Source of the DNA: Hyaloperonospora brassicae
Lineage: Eukaryota; Oomycota; Peronosporomycetes; Peronosporales; Peronosporaceae
Length of the DNA: 64,000 nt
Direction of reading: 5' to 3'
NCBI GenBank assembly: GCA_947650285.1
Contig: CANTFL010000591.1
Location: forward strand, 1 to 64,000
Shown here: piece after piece, positions 24,237 through 34,912 of the stretch
Numbering within the stretch: position 1 is the stretch's first letter
Layout: the number at the start of each line of letters is the position of its first letter
The notes under the pieces: model-generated
Told to the model about the DNA's origin: nothing
The model's database searches: none
Seen by the model: only the letters and a program-made list of their open reading frames with translations
Translations under genes and position numbers: made by a program

Positions 24237-25640
24237 ATGAAAATGGATCACGTGCTGCTGTTATTCGAGCATCCAAAAGTCAACCACGCGGTGGACTCGG
24301 ACAACGTCTACGATCTGGTGCGGAATGGCCCGACTTCTCTCATGTACGCTTGCAAGCTCTCTGCTTTCACCTCACACGATTGTGTCCAACTCGCATCCAT
24401 TGCTCCAACATGACCAGCAAGAATGTATCCATGCAGCCACCACGTTGCAATGGCCGGAACAAAGCGATGATCTGTGCACATGCAGCACAAGAACATCGTG
24501 GAGAGCTAGAAAAGCCCACTCGAGTTCGTCACGTGCAGAGTTCCGAGACTGACCGAAGTGATGATGACTGCTGTCGAGTAGGCTCTAGCAGACATCAAAC
24601 TGACCCAGAAGGCGCCGCCGCTCATGATCTCGCCATACCGAACGACACAGACGTGAAGCTGCTTAGTCGATCGAAAGATTCTCTTGGATGTACGTGCCGT
24701 GCAGTGGTTGGTAGTCTGCCTCAGCTCGATTGACGCAACTGACGGTAAAGTGCTCGTGTTACACGATACGGGTTTCTCTGACCGCGTCTGCACGGAACAT
24801 CTTCCACTACGAGTCGAACAAACAGGCGCTATTCCCCATGATGACATTGTCTCCGGCTCGTGACTATTCACCTTCCGATGGCACCGTCCGACAAGAGCAC
24901 TGCCACGACTTGACTTCGTTCGACGCGTCGAATCTCGACATCAAGAATGCTACGTACTTTTACCCCTATGCTACGGAACCGCAGCTCAACAATGTGTCGG
25001 GGTCATGTTATGTTTGGTCCCTCTGTTGCAACAATTGGCGTCAACAAGGATGACCCGTCGGCTCTGATCAAGATACTTGTGCATGAAGTGTCGCCCAGCA
25101 GCGGCGTTTCGAGAAAGATGGCGCTGTGTACGAGGCAGATGAAGCCCAGCACTCGTCTCATCACGTGGAACAGCAACTTTTCGGCAGCCCAGTAGGATGT
25201 ACCTTCAGTGGCGAGAATGGCGCGAATCGTAGACTTTGGCGATCACACCGACTTGACGCAGTCGCATGAAAAGACGAACGGACATATATGGCAAGACGAA
25301 GAAGATGAGGAAGATGAGGAAGAAGAAGCAGCTCAAACGGAGACGACTGTGTTGGATCTGCGATAGACGTGGGTCAGAGGGGGCAACAAGTATACCTTTT
25401 GGACCCCGTCGAGTCTCTGTGAACAACTACAACGACACTACCACTGAAGAATGTCGAATCCGTCGCATGCGCAGGTCTATCTGCTGCCGTTCAACTGCAT
25501 TGAATGGCGACTGTCGTGTACAACGAGCATTGATCTGGAGAATAAGATAAGATGGTCTCCACTGCGGCGTCTTATGCTAACAGCAATCTATGGCGCTCGT
25601 TCCGATGTCGAGCAAGTGGACAGGAAGGGAATCGACAACG
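24237..25640 (+). pseudogene. Possible decayed coding remnant, unidentified
   Basis: The plus strand from 24237 reads an open, hydrophobic-patterned segment starting Met-Lys-Met-Asp-His-Val-Leu-Leu-Leu-Phe that stops near 24412. Further open pieces occur at 24730-25053 and 24947-25195 in different frames. At 25217-25364 there is a piece ending in an acidic Asp/Glu run. The pattern suggests an old gene with several frameshifts. I cannot name the family, and chance frames remain possible. Confidence 0.25.
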
Positions 25641-27696
25641 TCAGAGCAATCTGGTCACTCTAAAATTACAGCAAAAGTACCGGTAATCTGAGTCCTTCGA
25701 TTTCGAAAGCTCGCGCTGTTGGTTACAGTCTATATTTAGACACGGCTAGTGTTTAGAAAGAAGAAGAAGAAGACGAAACGAAAAATGGCCCGTCGACGCG
25801 CACGCCATTCGGTCCGCCCTATACGAAGCCATGACCGTCCAATCTCAGCTTCGCCGTCCGTGAAGAAGATCCCATGGCATCACCTCGTCGCCGTCTTCTT
25901 CTTCTCTTGTCTTCGCTTCTCTCTATAGGGACCCAACGGACATTCTCAATGCGTCGTAAGATATGACTTGTAGTGAGCTCGTCGTCACTTTGGCGATCGA
26001 ACGACCGCACCATCTTGCAATTCGCCTCGTAATGTGCCGCGGCTCGACCATAGTCGTGGCCACGCGAAGAGCAAGTGCACCGATCGCTTGCTCGGCGCTG
26101 CAAAAAGGCCAGCGAAGGCGGGCACACACACACATCCCACCATTGTCGAGACAGACGGCGTCTGTGGCCGGTACGGTTTTTGCGTGGAAAAAAGAGGGCA
26201 AAACGTCCACGAGCCGTTGCTGCGGTCGCCGCCGCGATACGTACGGACGATATGCGCGATACAGAACGGTGAAGAAAAGATTGCGAACATGCGATCGGTT
26301 TTTTTACAGGGCCGTTGTGCCGCGGCTGACAGAGCGCCCTTCGTTGAAGTGCGGCGAGACGTGATGACGTGCGACGCGGGATCCATATGGTATGGCAGTG
26401 CAGGATACCGACGCCATCTCGTGCGCGGGTTCCTGACGCGTTCGTGCCTCGCTGGTGGGGTCACATTGCCCGGTCTAAACAGGTTGTCGTGTTGCAACAG
26501 TAGTGCCCTAGGACACCAATTACTCGTGAAGTGGGTAGTGCAAATGAGCCGCTGGTTGCAGCGCAGTAATTCCTCCACTGCGCTGTAACCAAAGGCTCAT
26601 TTGCAACTGACCAGCACTCGGTCATGGATACACACTGGACAGCGAAACGTCAGTCTCGAGCAACTGAGCTCAGAACGCGTCATGGCGTACAGTCGCCGCC
26701 CGCCCGTCTTTACGTGCACGTCTCTGAGGAGGCCATGTGCATGCGGAACCCATCGGTTCGAAATCCTCGTCGGGACGATGTCCACATGGTGGACGTGATG
26801 GATACACATCCTCTCGACGTCCCACGTCGGGTCAAGCCTATGAGGCTGCCGTTTGTCGGACTCAAGCAGGAACGTACGTGTAATGTATGTGCAGAAGTGT
26901 GTGCGACTATGTTAGCGATGTATGGCATAGAAGTTTGATAACGCCTCGAGTATACTTCCTGCGAGCTAGAATTTCCCGGACGAGCTTAGCCGCTACGCTG
27001 CAGGTCGCTTCTCCCGACTTCTTTAAAACTGTTGCCGCCGGCGGCGGGTCAAGAACGCGCTGCAGTGCTGAACCAATCGCGCGTTTTGTCTGTCGTCCGG
27101 GCGTGCGCTGGAAAAAGAGCCCTTCTACAGGCTCTCATTCGCACAAGAAAGAAAGAACGACGACGACGGCGCTCTCTACTACACTTACGCACAGAATGGT
27201 CGATCGAGCAGTGTGACCAAAACTGGGACTCTGATATCCCAACGCAAAACGACTTTTTTTTTTGCTGTTGGAACGACTATCTGTTTTCCACGAAAAGACG
27301 CCACCGATGGACCAATCACCAGCGTCCTGCGCATGCAGTTCAGCAGCTACAGGTCGCCACATCATTCGCCTGGGGCTCGGACAGCAGCTCCTGGCCGCGG
27401 TCCGTCCATCACGCCCCTCCCTCCCTCCCTCCCAGCGCGAGCGCTCGAGAGCTCTTCATTTTTCAATCAGCTTCTCGCCCGCAACAGCTCCGATATTCGT
27501 TTATCAGCACCTCGTTGACCCGTTCTCCATTGGTAGTAGTCAAGCGATTCAGCTGCATCATGTTGACCCCATCCAATAGCACCACCACAACAACAACAAC
27601 AACAACGACAACAACACTACCACGAACAACAATACCAATACCAATACCAATCCCAGTAACAACAGTAGCAGCAGCAACACCTCGTGCCTTCCTGCA
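25641..27696. other. Transition zone and upstream region of the coiled-coil gene
   Basis: Several overlapping frames on both strands between 25800 and 26940 show no family match. A strong hairpin sits at 26539-26607. From about 27000 composition becomes GC-richer, and 27583-27670 is a run of CAA/CAC/AAT-type triplets just upstream of the coiled-coil start. No RNA gene was recognised. Confidence 0.4.
26539..26607. repeat. Imperfect 29-bp inverted repeat (hairpin)
   Basis: Left arm 26539-26567 and right arm 26577-26605 match at 26 of 29 positions with a 9-nt loop. The core is TGCAAATGAGCC paired with GGCTCATTTGCA. It could be a small foldback element, a transposon end or a structured RNA. Confidence 0.75.
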
Positions 27697-28170
27697 ATGG
27701 TACAGCTGGAAAAAGCTGCGAAAAAGCTCACGCTCTACTCCCGGGCAATCCGCGAGCAGCTCGCGCGAGCAAAGGAAGAAGTGGGCATCGAGCAACAGGC
27801 TGTGCTGACGTCCGAGGACGACGTGAGCGAGTCGTCGGCGCGACTGCAGGAGATTGAAGAGCTCATGAACAAGCTGCAGCGCGACATTGGCGCCTTGCGC
27901 ACGACAGCAATAGCGCAAGAAGACGACAATGGGAGTCTCGCGGCCCGTGAGCAAGAGCTCGAGGAGCTCAGGGAAGAGCGGTACGAGGAGCTCGAGCTGC
28001 TCACGCACATTCAAAAGATGCTGCACCGGCATCAGAGTAGACACCGGGACATGCAGCGAATGATTGCGTCGCTCACGAAAGAGAGCCGTCGCGTGCGTCA
28101 GCGGGAAGAAGCCATTGTGCTAGTGGCATTGCGGAGCCGCATTGTCAAGGTCTTTGGGGCGAAGCTCTAG
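27697..28170 (+). CDS. Hypothetical coiled-coil protein, 157 residues
   Basis: After a stop at about 27577 in this frame, the first ATG is at 27697 and opens a 157-residue acidic-basic protein. From residue about 3 to 145 it is almost entirely helix-forming, with heptad-like Leu spacing and many Glu, Arg, Gln and Lys (for example Gln-Glu-Leu-Glu-Glu-Leu-Arg-Glu-Glu-Arg around residues 89-98), so an extended coiled coil is likely. No signal peptide or membrane segment is seen. It lies 474 bp upstream of VPS35 in the same direction. I do not recognise the family; a cytoskeletal or tethering role would be guesswork. The upstream CAA-rich triplet run is in frame only after the stop and was treated as untranslated. 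Confidence 0.6.
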   Translation: MVQLEKAAKKLTLYSRAIREQLARAKEEVGIEQQAVLTSEDDVSESSARLQEIEELMNKLQRDIGALRTTAIAQEDDNGSLAAREQELEELREERYEELELLTHIQKMLHRHQSRHRDMQRMIASLTKESRRVRQREEAIVLVALRSRIVKVFGAKL

Positions 28171-28643
28171 GGCCGCGCTCGTCACTTGTTGCTGCTTTTC
28201 GAAGCAGCGCAGGACGACGGATGAACTGGGGGATGGCGAGGCGGAGGCGGACGATTGGCGCTACGGACGTATTTTCACGCACCGCTACCCGTTCGATCGA
28301 CTCGCAGCAGGGCCAAACAGCACGGGGTGCAGCTACGACGAGGACCGGTACTCTGTCCCATCATCGCCGCTACCCCACCACTCGTTTCTCGGTCGCAACT
28401 GCTCGCGTCGTTATGTTTCAAGAGAACACTTATTTATCGAACCTTCTTTTTTCCCTTGACCCGGCAGCAGCGGTCTTCCGTTCTTGTTCTGATTTAAAGT
28501 ATACGCACGAGAGTTTCCATACGGTTTCGCCGATCTCTCTTCTCATCTGACCCGCGGCCTCTTTTAGAACGTGGTTTCTAAATCACACACGCACACACCC
28601 ACATATCGGCTGTCGTTTAGAAGCCGCCCACCTTCATCTGACC
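28171..28643. other. Intergenic region between coiled-coil gene and VPS35
   Basis: 473 bp that must hold the 3' end of the coiled-coil transcript and the promoter of VPS35. A pyrimidine-rich run with TTCATC-like motifs lies at about 28530-28640. No further gene was recognised. Confidence 0.4.
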
Positions 28644-31600
28644 ATGACAACAAGCCACGAGCCCTTTGTGGTCGACGAACAAGTCGAATGTGATGTACTG
28701 CGCGAGGCACTGCAGTCCGTGCGCGATCACGGATCGCTCTTGCAACGAGCTCTGGAGGCTCGGGATCAATCTGATGGGCTCCGACACGCAACGCAGTTGC
28801 TGCGCGAACTGCGCACGAGTCTTCTGTCACCCAAACACTACTACCAGCTCTGTAAGAAAAGTCTACGCATGTGTTACAAGTACTATTATTGTTGTAATTG
28901 TTGTTGTTGATATTGCTATTATAGTTGTTGATGATGTTGTCATTGTTATATTTGTTGTTGCTTTTGTTGTTATTGCTATTGATTGTTTCATCGATGACCT
29001 CTCACGTGTTCTACTTGTTACTGTCTTGTTGCATGGGTTGATCCTTTTCTACCTGCAGACATGCAAGTGGTCGAGCAGCTGCGGTACTTTGGAAGCTACG
29101 TCGAAGAACAGCAGCGAGCTGGTGCCTCCATGCGCGATCTCTACGAGCGCGTCCAGAGCTGTAGCCACGTGCTGCCGAGACTGTACGGGTCAAAGTATCG
29201 TATACGTGGTCTGTGAGCTAAAACGCTATGGTCCGTTTTTCGTGGTGTTTCCTGATGTGGCAGCTACTTGCTCGTGACGGTTGGGGCTGTTTCCATCAAG
29301 TCTCGGGTGACACCAGCGCGTGATGTGCTGACAGATTTAGTGGAGATGACCAAAGGGGTGCAGCATCCGCTGCGAGGGCTCTTCCTGAGGCACTACCTGT
29401 CGCTCAGCGTACGTGACAAGCTACCGGACACGGGCTCTGTGTACGAGCAAACGGGTGGTGGCACCGTCAGCGATGCCATCCAGTTCTTGCTGCAGAACCT
29501 GCGGGAAACGAACCAGCTCTGGATTCGTCTGCAGCATCTCAATGCTAGGGGTTCTCTACCAAAAGCTGCTCGAGAGAAGGAGCGGATGGAGCTGCGCTTG
29601 TTGGTCGGAACAAGCCTTGTGCAGCTCAGTCAGCTGGATGGTGTCACATGCAGCGTCTACACTGAGCAGGTACTCCCTGGCCTCCTGGATGATGTTGTGT
29701 TTGCATGCAACGACTCTGTTGCGCAGCAATACTTGATGGACTGCATCATTCAGGCGTTTCCAGCCGAGTTTCACTTGCACAATCTTGAGAAGTTGTTGAG
29801 TGCACTGGAGAAACTGCAGTCAACTGTCAACGTGGCATTGATCTTGACGGCACTTGTTGAGCGTGTTACACCATTCCGAGAAGCACGGGGAAGTGGTGTG
29901 GATGTGGGAAAGCAAGAGGCAGGAGCGGACGAGTGCAGCAAGATAGTAGGTGATCGGTATGCTGGCTTCCAGGTTTTCCTGCAGATGATGGCCACGATTG
30001 TCAAGGTGTTGCGACGCTCATCGAGATGTGATAAAGGGAATGAAGCTGCTCATAGCGAAGAAAGCGATGGGGACGTGAGCGTGCACCTGACCTCCGTGCT
30101 GGCCTTTTTCGTGGCGCTGGTTGATTTTGCTCTCGTCTGGCTTGGCGGCGTTCAGAGTGAAAGCTCAGGTTTGACGACTGCTCTTGAGCAGATACTCTCC
30201 GAATGTTTGACGTTTCTACGTGAGCAGAAAACGTGGCGCGACGACACGCAAAGACGCCAGGTCGTGCTTGCACCGCTCAAGTCTCTCGCGCTGACGCTCC
30301 TCCGGGTGCTTTCTGTTCATGGTCTCTTGCGAGTCCCGTCACTGGCTGAAGTGTTGGAACTGATGCCGTGGGATGGTGCGCGAAAAGACGTGGCTCTAAT
30401 ATGGCTTCGTGTGCTTTTCGCTCGGCAAGAGTGCGTCCTTGATGGGAAGCAAATGAAACTAGTGCTGACGGTGCTGGCACCGCTGGTGCATGACGACCCC
30501 AGCGATCCGCGGTCACTACCTTTGGCCATATCAACATCATCAACAACAATAACAACAACAACAGCGAGGACGGACAAGGACGCTGAGATGTTTGACCTGG
30601 AGCAGCAGACACTGGCCAAGGTAGTCCACCTCGTCGACAACGATGACCTTGACGTCAAGTTTCGTGTATTATCGATGGCACGACGTGCGTTTATGCTGGG
30701 CGGTGTTTTTCGGATCCGTCATACGATTGTGCCGCTGGTCTACCGGTCACTGGCACTCGCTCGAGACCTAGCTGCTCACTGGCGACAAAGGACGCAAACA
30801 CAAGAGCTACTAGTGGATGCTGGATCAGAGGCTGCTGCATCGGAAAAGGACATGCAGAACTTTGTTACAAGACCTTGGGAAGTGCTCCAGTTTGTGCATG
30901 AGATGGTGACAGCATTGGTGCCACAACAGGACACGATGCCGGTTTCCTGCGTTCACTTGTATCTGCAGTGTGCACTCGTTGCAGATGATTGTGCCTTTGA
31001 GGCCGTTGCATGCGAGTTTGTAACGCAGGCGATTATCGTCTACGAAGACCACATCACGCTTGCCCGCGAACAGTTATGCGCTCTCGAGTTGATCGTGGCT
31101 TCGCTGCGTGCAACCGCCAATCTCTCGAGTGTCAGCTACGAGGCTCTCGCTACCAAGGCCACGCACTACTGTGCCCGCTTGCAGCGAAAAAACGAGCAGG
31201 CTTTAATGGTGCTGAATTGTGCACACCTCTTTTGGGTGCGTTTGGCATCGACGCAGTGAGTTTCTACGCTATGGTCTGCCGCATGATGATCTCACATACC
31301 CCGTTGTTCTTCCTTGTTGCTGCTGTGTAGCACCCGTGTCAGAAAGATGGCAAGCGCGTTCGAGAATGCCTTCAGCAGTCACTACGCATAGCCATGTCGA
31401 TGAACGATGCGAGATCAAAGCAGGTGCCTCTTCTTCTGGACATTCTAGAGACTGTACGTTGGTCGGCTGTTTGTCATGTCCCCTGTTCCAGTATTTGCAC
31501 TGACGATTGTTGCCTGTGTTCCTGCCATCGAGCAGTATCTGAGCTTTTTCGAGGCGCAAACGCCTGAGGTGACTCGCAACTACATTGTGGATCTATCGGC

Positions 31601-31742
31601 TCTCGTCAAGGACCATCTGGACAACATGGAGCATGGACTGATACGCAGGGAAGGAGAGCTTCGGTATCGCGCCATTGTGCGCTACATGGAAGCCATAGAC
31701 ACATGCAATGATACCCTGCCGTCCTCCTCGTCCTCCTCATGA
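28644..31742 (+). CDS. VPS35: Retromer subunit VPS35
   Basis: Inferred CDS is join(28644..28851, 29059..29182, 29264..31235, 31331..31453, 31536..31742), giving 877 residues (animal VPS35 is about 800). Diagnostic segments are the N-terminal Tyr-Tyr-Gln-Leu-Tyr-Met, the Pro-Arg-Leu-Tyr-Leu-Leu-Val-Thr-Val-Gly block (the PRLYL motif, which contacts VPS26) formed across intron 2, Gly-Val-Gln-His-Pro-Leu-Arg-Gly-Leu-Phe-Leu-Arg, Met-Glu-Leu-Arg-Leu-Leu-Val-Gly-Thr, and Asn-Cys-Ala-His-Leu-Phe-Trp near the C-terminus. VPS35 is the alpha-solenoid scaffold of retromer, recycling receptors from endosomes to the Golgi or plasma membrane. Four introns (207, 81, 95 and 82 bp) have donors GTAAGA, GTACGG, GTGCGT and GTACGT. 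Residues 610-640 contain a Ser/Thr run encoded by CAA/ACA triplets. Intron 3 was chosen because GTGCGT keeps the frame, whereas the nearby GTGAGT does not. Confidence 0.93.
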
Positions 31743-31956
31743 CGGTACCGAAGCCAAGCACGCGACATTCGTGGCGCTCTACGGCTTGCAAATGGCAACA
31801 TACCCGAGCTCATGTACACGTTTGTCAGCTGTTTTTCTTCAGTTGATGCACCTACTGCTGCTGCATCGGGTGGTCGCGACGTGTCGAGCAGTTTTGTACT
31901 GCAGCGTCGTCTGATTCCGTGACCCCTTCTTCAGTCTCCCGTCAGTCCCGACCATC

Positions 31957-32416
31957 TTAGTGGCCGCCATGGTACCCCTCCTTCATCTTGTACCGCACGC
32001 CGCAGTACTTGCACGTCTGGGGACTGTTCTGCGTGCGCGTGTCCAGCTGAATGTACTCGACCGGGTGGCCCAGCGCGCCGCCCCCGCCGTCACACACTGC
32101 CACACTGGCGGCCACTTCGACGACCGGTACCTTTGCGATCCGCAACTCGGCGTCGCTGCGGTGGCGGTTTTGGTCCTAAAACGTAGCGATTTACACGGAA
32201 AAAGAAGCGAATTAGCACTCGCGTCGACCAACACGAACGCAGTACCGTACGCTTCCGCGCGACTCACTTCGTATGGCGTCTGGAGGTCGTAGATGGTCGA
32301 GATGCTCGCGTGCGGCATGCGCAGAGAGCAGCAGCAGCAGCCACCGACGCGGGGCTGCGCGGGCCACGCGCACGGGCCACAGAGCTCAGCAGCGCTTGGG
32401 AACTACGACGCAGCAT
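31957..32416 (-). CDS. NDUFS6: Mitochondrial complex I subunit NDUFS6 (zinc-binding), possible frameshift
   Basis: Exon 2 (32175-31957) encodes a zf-CHCC domain: Val-Ala-Val-Cys-Asp-Gly-Gly, Leu-Gly-His-Pro-Val-Glu-Tyr-Ile and Cys-Lys-Tyr-Cys-Gly, the zinc ligands of the 13-kDa complex I subunit that acts in late assembly of the NADH dehydrogenase module. The intron is 32267-32176 (GTGAGT...TAG), phase 0. Exon 1 has a problem. The conserved lead-in Ser-Thr-Ile-Tyr-Asp-Leu-Gln-Thr-Pro-Tyr-Glu is in frame with an ATG at 32318 (89-residue product). The Arg/Ser/Ala-rich presequence expected for mitochondrial import starts at the ATG at 32416 but in another frame. Either one base is wrong near the GCT repeat at 32325-32340, or this copy is broken, or import uses a different signal. 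Confidence 0.85.
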
Positions 32417-32595
32417 AACAGGGTACACGGTATACGTACGGCGCAACGAAATGGGCGGCGGGCGGGTGAGCGACGTGTCGCTCGTGTGGTCGACGCACTC
32501 GATCAAATACGATGCACAAATCGCACACCCGCGAATACATACTGCGAAAAAAAGCGTTTTTTCGCTTCTTCTTTTATCAAGATAATAACCAGCAC
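32417..32595. promoter_or_regulatory. Compact bidirectional promoter
   Basis: 179 bp separate the divergent start codons of NDUFS6 and the class IV aminotransferase, so the two genes must share or interleave their promoters. An A/T tract lies at 32545-32580. No specific binding site was recognised. Confidence 0.5.
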
Positions 32596-33769
32596 ATGCC
32601 GGTTGCGCTCGTAGCAGAGACTCGAGACGTTGCGGCGGCAGTGGCGCACGCACACGTACCGTCTGTAGTGACACTCGACAATGGACAATGCTCGGTCAGG
32701 TCGTTTCTGCAGGCGCGTCCGAGTGGGGTGTACACGTGTGCACGAGCCAAGACACGGACGGTGGGGTTGGGCCCGTTGGATCACCTGTCAAAAGTGATCG
32801 TCGACTGGCCGTTTCACGTGCACCGCCTGAAGACCAGTCTCGAGCTGAAGTTGCACAACGCTAAGTACGACACGTCGAAGCTTTCGAGATTCCAAATGGC
32901 TACAGAACGACTCGTAACAGCTGTACTGAAGCAGTGGCAAGCCACTACTACTACTGAGACAATGGACGGCATGCTGTCGGTGCTATGGTACCCACTTCCA
33001 GAGAGCACGAACAGTGGATACGGACTGGCGGTCCACCTGTGCTCAATGCCACAGGTTCAGTCGACAACGTCGACGCTGTTGGTGTATGGCGAAGGGCGCG
33101 AGAACGCTCGATGCAAACACTCCAAGTGGATTGATGACCGCGTGCCACTTGAGCGCCACAGAGCACACGTGGCCGAGAAACGACTTGGACCGATCGATGA
33201 AATTTTGCTCCGCAGAGCAGGACGCGATGGGGATCAATTGTTGCTGGAAGGGCTTGTGACCAACTTTTTTGTTGGTACGGACTGAAGTTGGGGAAAAAGA
33301 GAGAGCGTACGAGGAAGTAGGTGAACTGAAAGGGACGCTGTGGTCTGTGACAATGCAGTGTGCGAGGATCGCGTGTACACGGCCGACGAGGGTGTGTTGG
33401 AAGGCAGTGTGAGGAAGTTGGTGCTTGATGCGTGCCGCGAGCTGTCCATTCTAGTGGTTCTTGAGCCGCCGAAGCTATCGGAGCGGACCTTGTGGCAGGC
33501 AGCGTTCATTACAAGTACGCATAGCTCGCTTTGCTACGTTATCTGGTAGCGGGGCTCAGACACTGAGCTCATTCATTCGTCGCCTTATTGTGCTGCTTCC
33601 GTTGTATGTAGGTGTTGTCCGTGTCGTGATGAGCGTCACGCGTCTGGTGTGGGAAGAGGAGATAAACGGCCATGAAGTAATGCAGGAGTGGTCGATTCCG
33701 AGTGATACTTGTGATCTGGTGCAGCGGATCCGAGATCACGTTTCGATGCACTGTATGTGTCTCGAGTAG
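32596..33769 (+). CDS. Class IV (BCAT-like fold) PLP aminotransferase-like protein
   Basis: Inferred CDS is join(32596..33274, 33359..33514, 33612..33769), 330 residues. Marks of fold-type IV PLP enzymes are a Trp-Pro-Phe-His-Val-His-Arg-Leu segment near residue 75, Lys-His-Ser-Lys-Trp-Ile-Asp-Asp-Arg (candidate Schiff-base Lys) near residue 177, and Leu-Leu-Leu-Glu-Gly-Leu-Val-Thr-Asn-Phe-Phe-Val followed across intron 1 by Tyr-Thr-Ala-Asp-Glu-Gly-Val-Leu-Glu-Gly. The family includes branched-chain aminotransferases, D-amino-acid aminotransferases and aminodeoxychorismate lyases; the substrate cannot be told here. It resembles the plant and oomycete cytosolic class IV proteins more than mitochondrial BCATs. 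Intron donors are GTACGG and GTACGC. The first intron was placed so that the conserved Asn-Phe-Phe-Val-Val is restored. A GTATGT donor near the end leaves open one more terminal exon. Confidence 0.8.
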
Positions 33770-34912
33770 CTTTCGCGAGCACATATGGAGACGGATGTGG
33801 CGATGCACACGAAACCAGTGAGTCGAAGGACCTGCCACTTCCAGGACGTTCACGTTGTCGACGGTGCGAGCAACTTGTGTATCAAAGGATGGCCGTGTTC
33901 AAGATCGACGTTTCATACGCTCTGTCACTGCGCCACTGGATCGATACGCAGGTCAATGTCCACTGACGGGTTATGTGTACATTGCACAAGCATTTGTGGC
34001 ATCTGGATATGTGGGTGTTTCGTCAGCAGGTCAAATGCTCGCTCGGCCGTCTACTATCGTCTACTATCGAGAAAAGTGGCGCCGATGGAAGTAGCTCAAG
34101 GGCTGGTGAGCTTTGAACGAGCGTTGCATCTATTTGGATGGAGTGGAGAAAGAAAGCGTGCAAGTGGATGGAAAAACGCAGCGCTTGCTCGATTTCTACT
34201 CAGCTACGTGAGCTTTGTCCGCGACTGCAGGCACGTTGTTGCAGTCATGGCTATGATAGGCAAGCTGTATTGTGAAGTAACGCTAATAGTGGGCAAGACA
34301 CCGTCACACGTTTCTACGTTTGTGTTTTGCACACACATGTGAACCGTCACATAGCGACATGTTGATCGTTAAAGCTGACTTGATGAACCGTATGTCAGCT
34401 CCAATAGGAACCACAGCGCGTGATCTCCGAAGTGGGATCGAGTGACACACACCGTGTGAAATAGAGCATCGATACAAACTCGGCGCCAATGTTGACGATA
34501 AAGAAGGCGTGCACCTTATTTTCGGTCGCACCACTACGGGTAGTCAGGCAAGGCGTCGCCGCGCTCTCACAGGCTACACACATATCGAAGCCCGTCCGCT
34601 CGACCAAAAGAGCACCGACCCATCGCTGCCGCGTCTATATTCCACGCTGCACACATCCCGACAGCAGAAACCTGTCGTACTGCATCAGAAGGCCATGCTT
34701 GTGAGTACTTAGCGCGCGCGCGCACACGCTCTCTCTCTCTCGCTCTCGATCAAGTGTCCAAATATGGGCTCTTATCCACTGCAATCCAAATCCCCCCCCC
34801 CCTCATATTGTGCACAAAACAACAACAAAAAGAGTCGATCCGCAAAAGAGCTCCTCAGATAGAGCTCTTTTGCGTCGCCACCACCCATTTGTCACAACCG
34901 CGTCACCCCATC
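33770..34912. other. Gene-poor interval, possible decayed fragments
   Basis: 1.1 kb between the aminotransferase and STE24. A plus-strand frame at 33785-34342 has no recognised motif. On the minus strand at 34607-34395 a short segment with Phe-Phe-Ile-Val-Asn-Ile-Gly-Ala-Glu-Phe weakly recalls the N-terminus of OSCP1-type proteins but has no continuation. CG and CT dinucleotide runs lie at 34713-34747, and a C tract at 34793-34802 is near the STE24 promoter. Confidence 0.35.

Noticed and set aside
26755..26775. B-box-like GGTTCGAAATCC suggesting a tRNA gene
   Set aside because: The flanking T-stem does not pair (the position after the loop is T instead of C) and no acceptor stem or A box was found at the right distance.
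26885..26938. Cys-rich short frame (Cys-Asn-Val-Cys-Ala-Glu-Val-Cys) as a possible small secreted protein
   Set aside because: It is the end of a longer frame without a signal peptide; the cysteines are few and there is no start directly upstream.
31256..31330. GTGAGT donor for VPS35 intron 3
   Set aside because: It leaves two bases of a codon and gives a stop in the next exon. The GTGCGT donor at 31236 keeps the frame and the conserved His-Leu-Phe-Trp to Asp-Gly-Lys-Arg alignment.
34395..34607. Minus-strand similarity to the start of OSCP1-type proteins
   Set aside because: Only about ten residues are alike, and no second exon or continuation was found.
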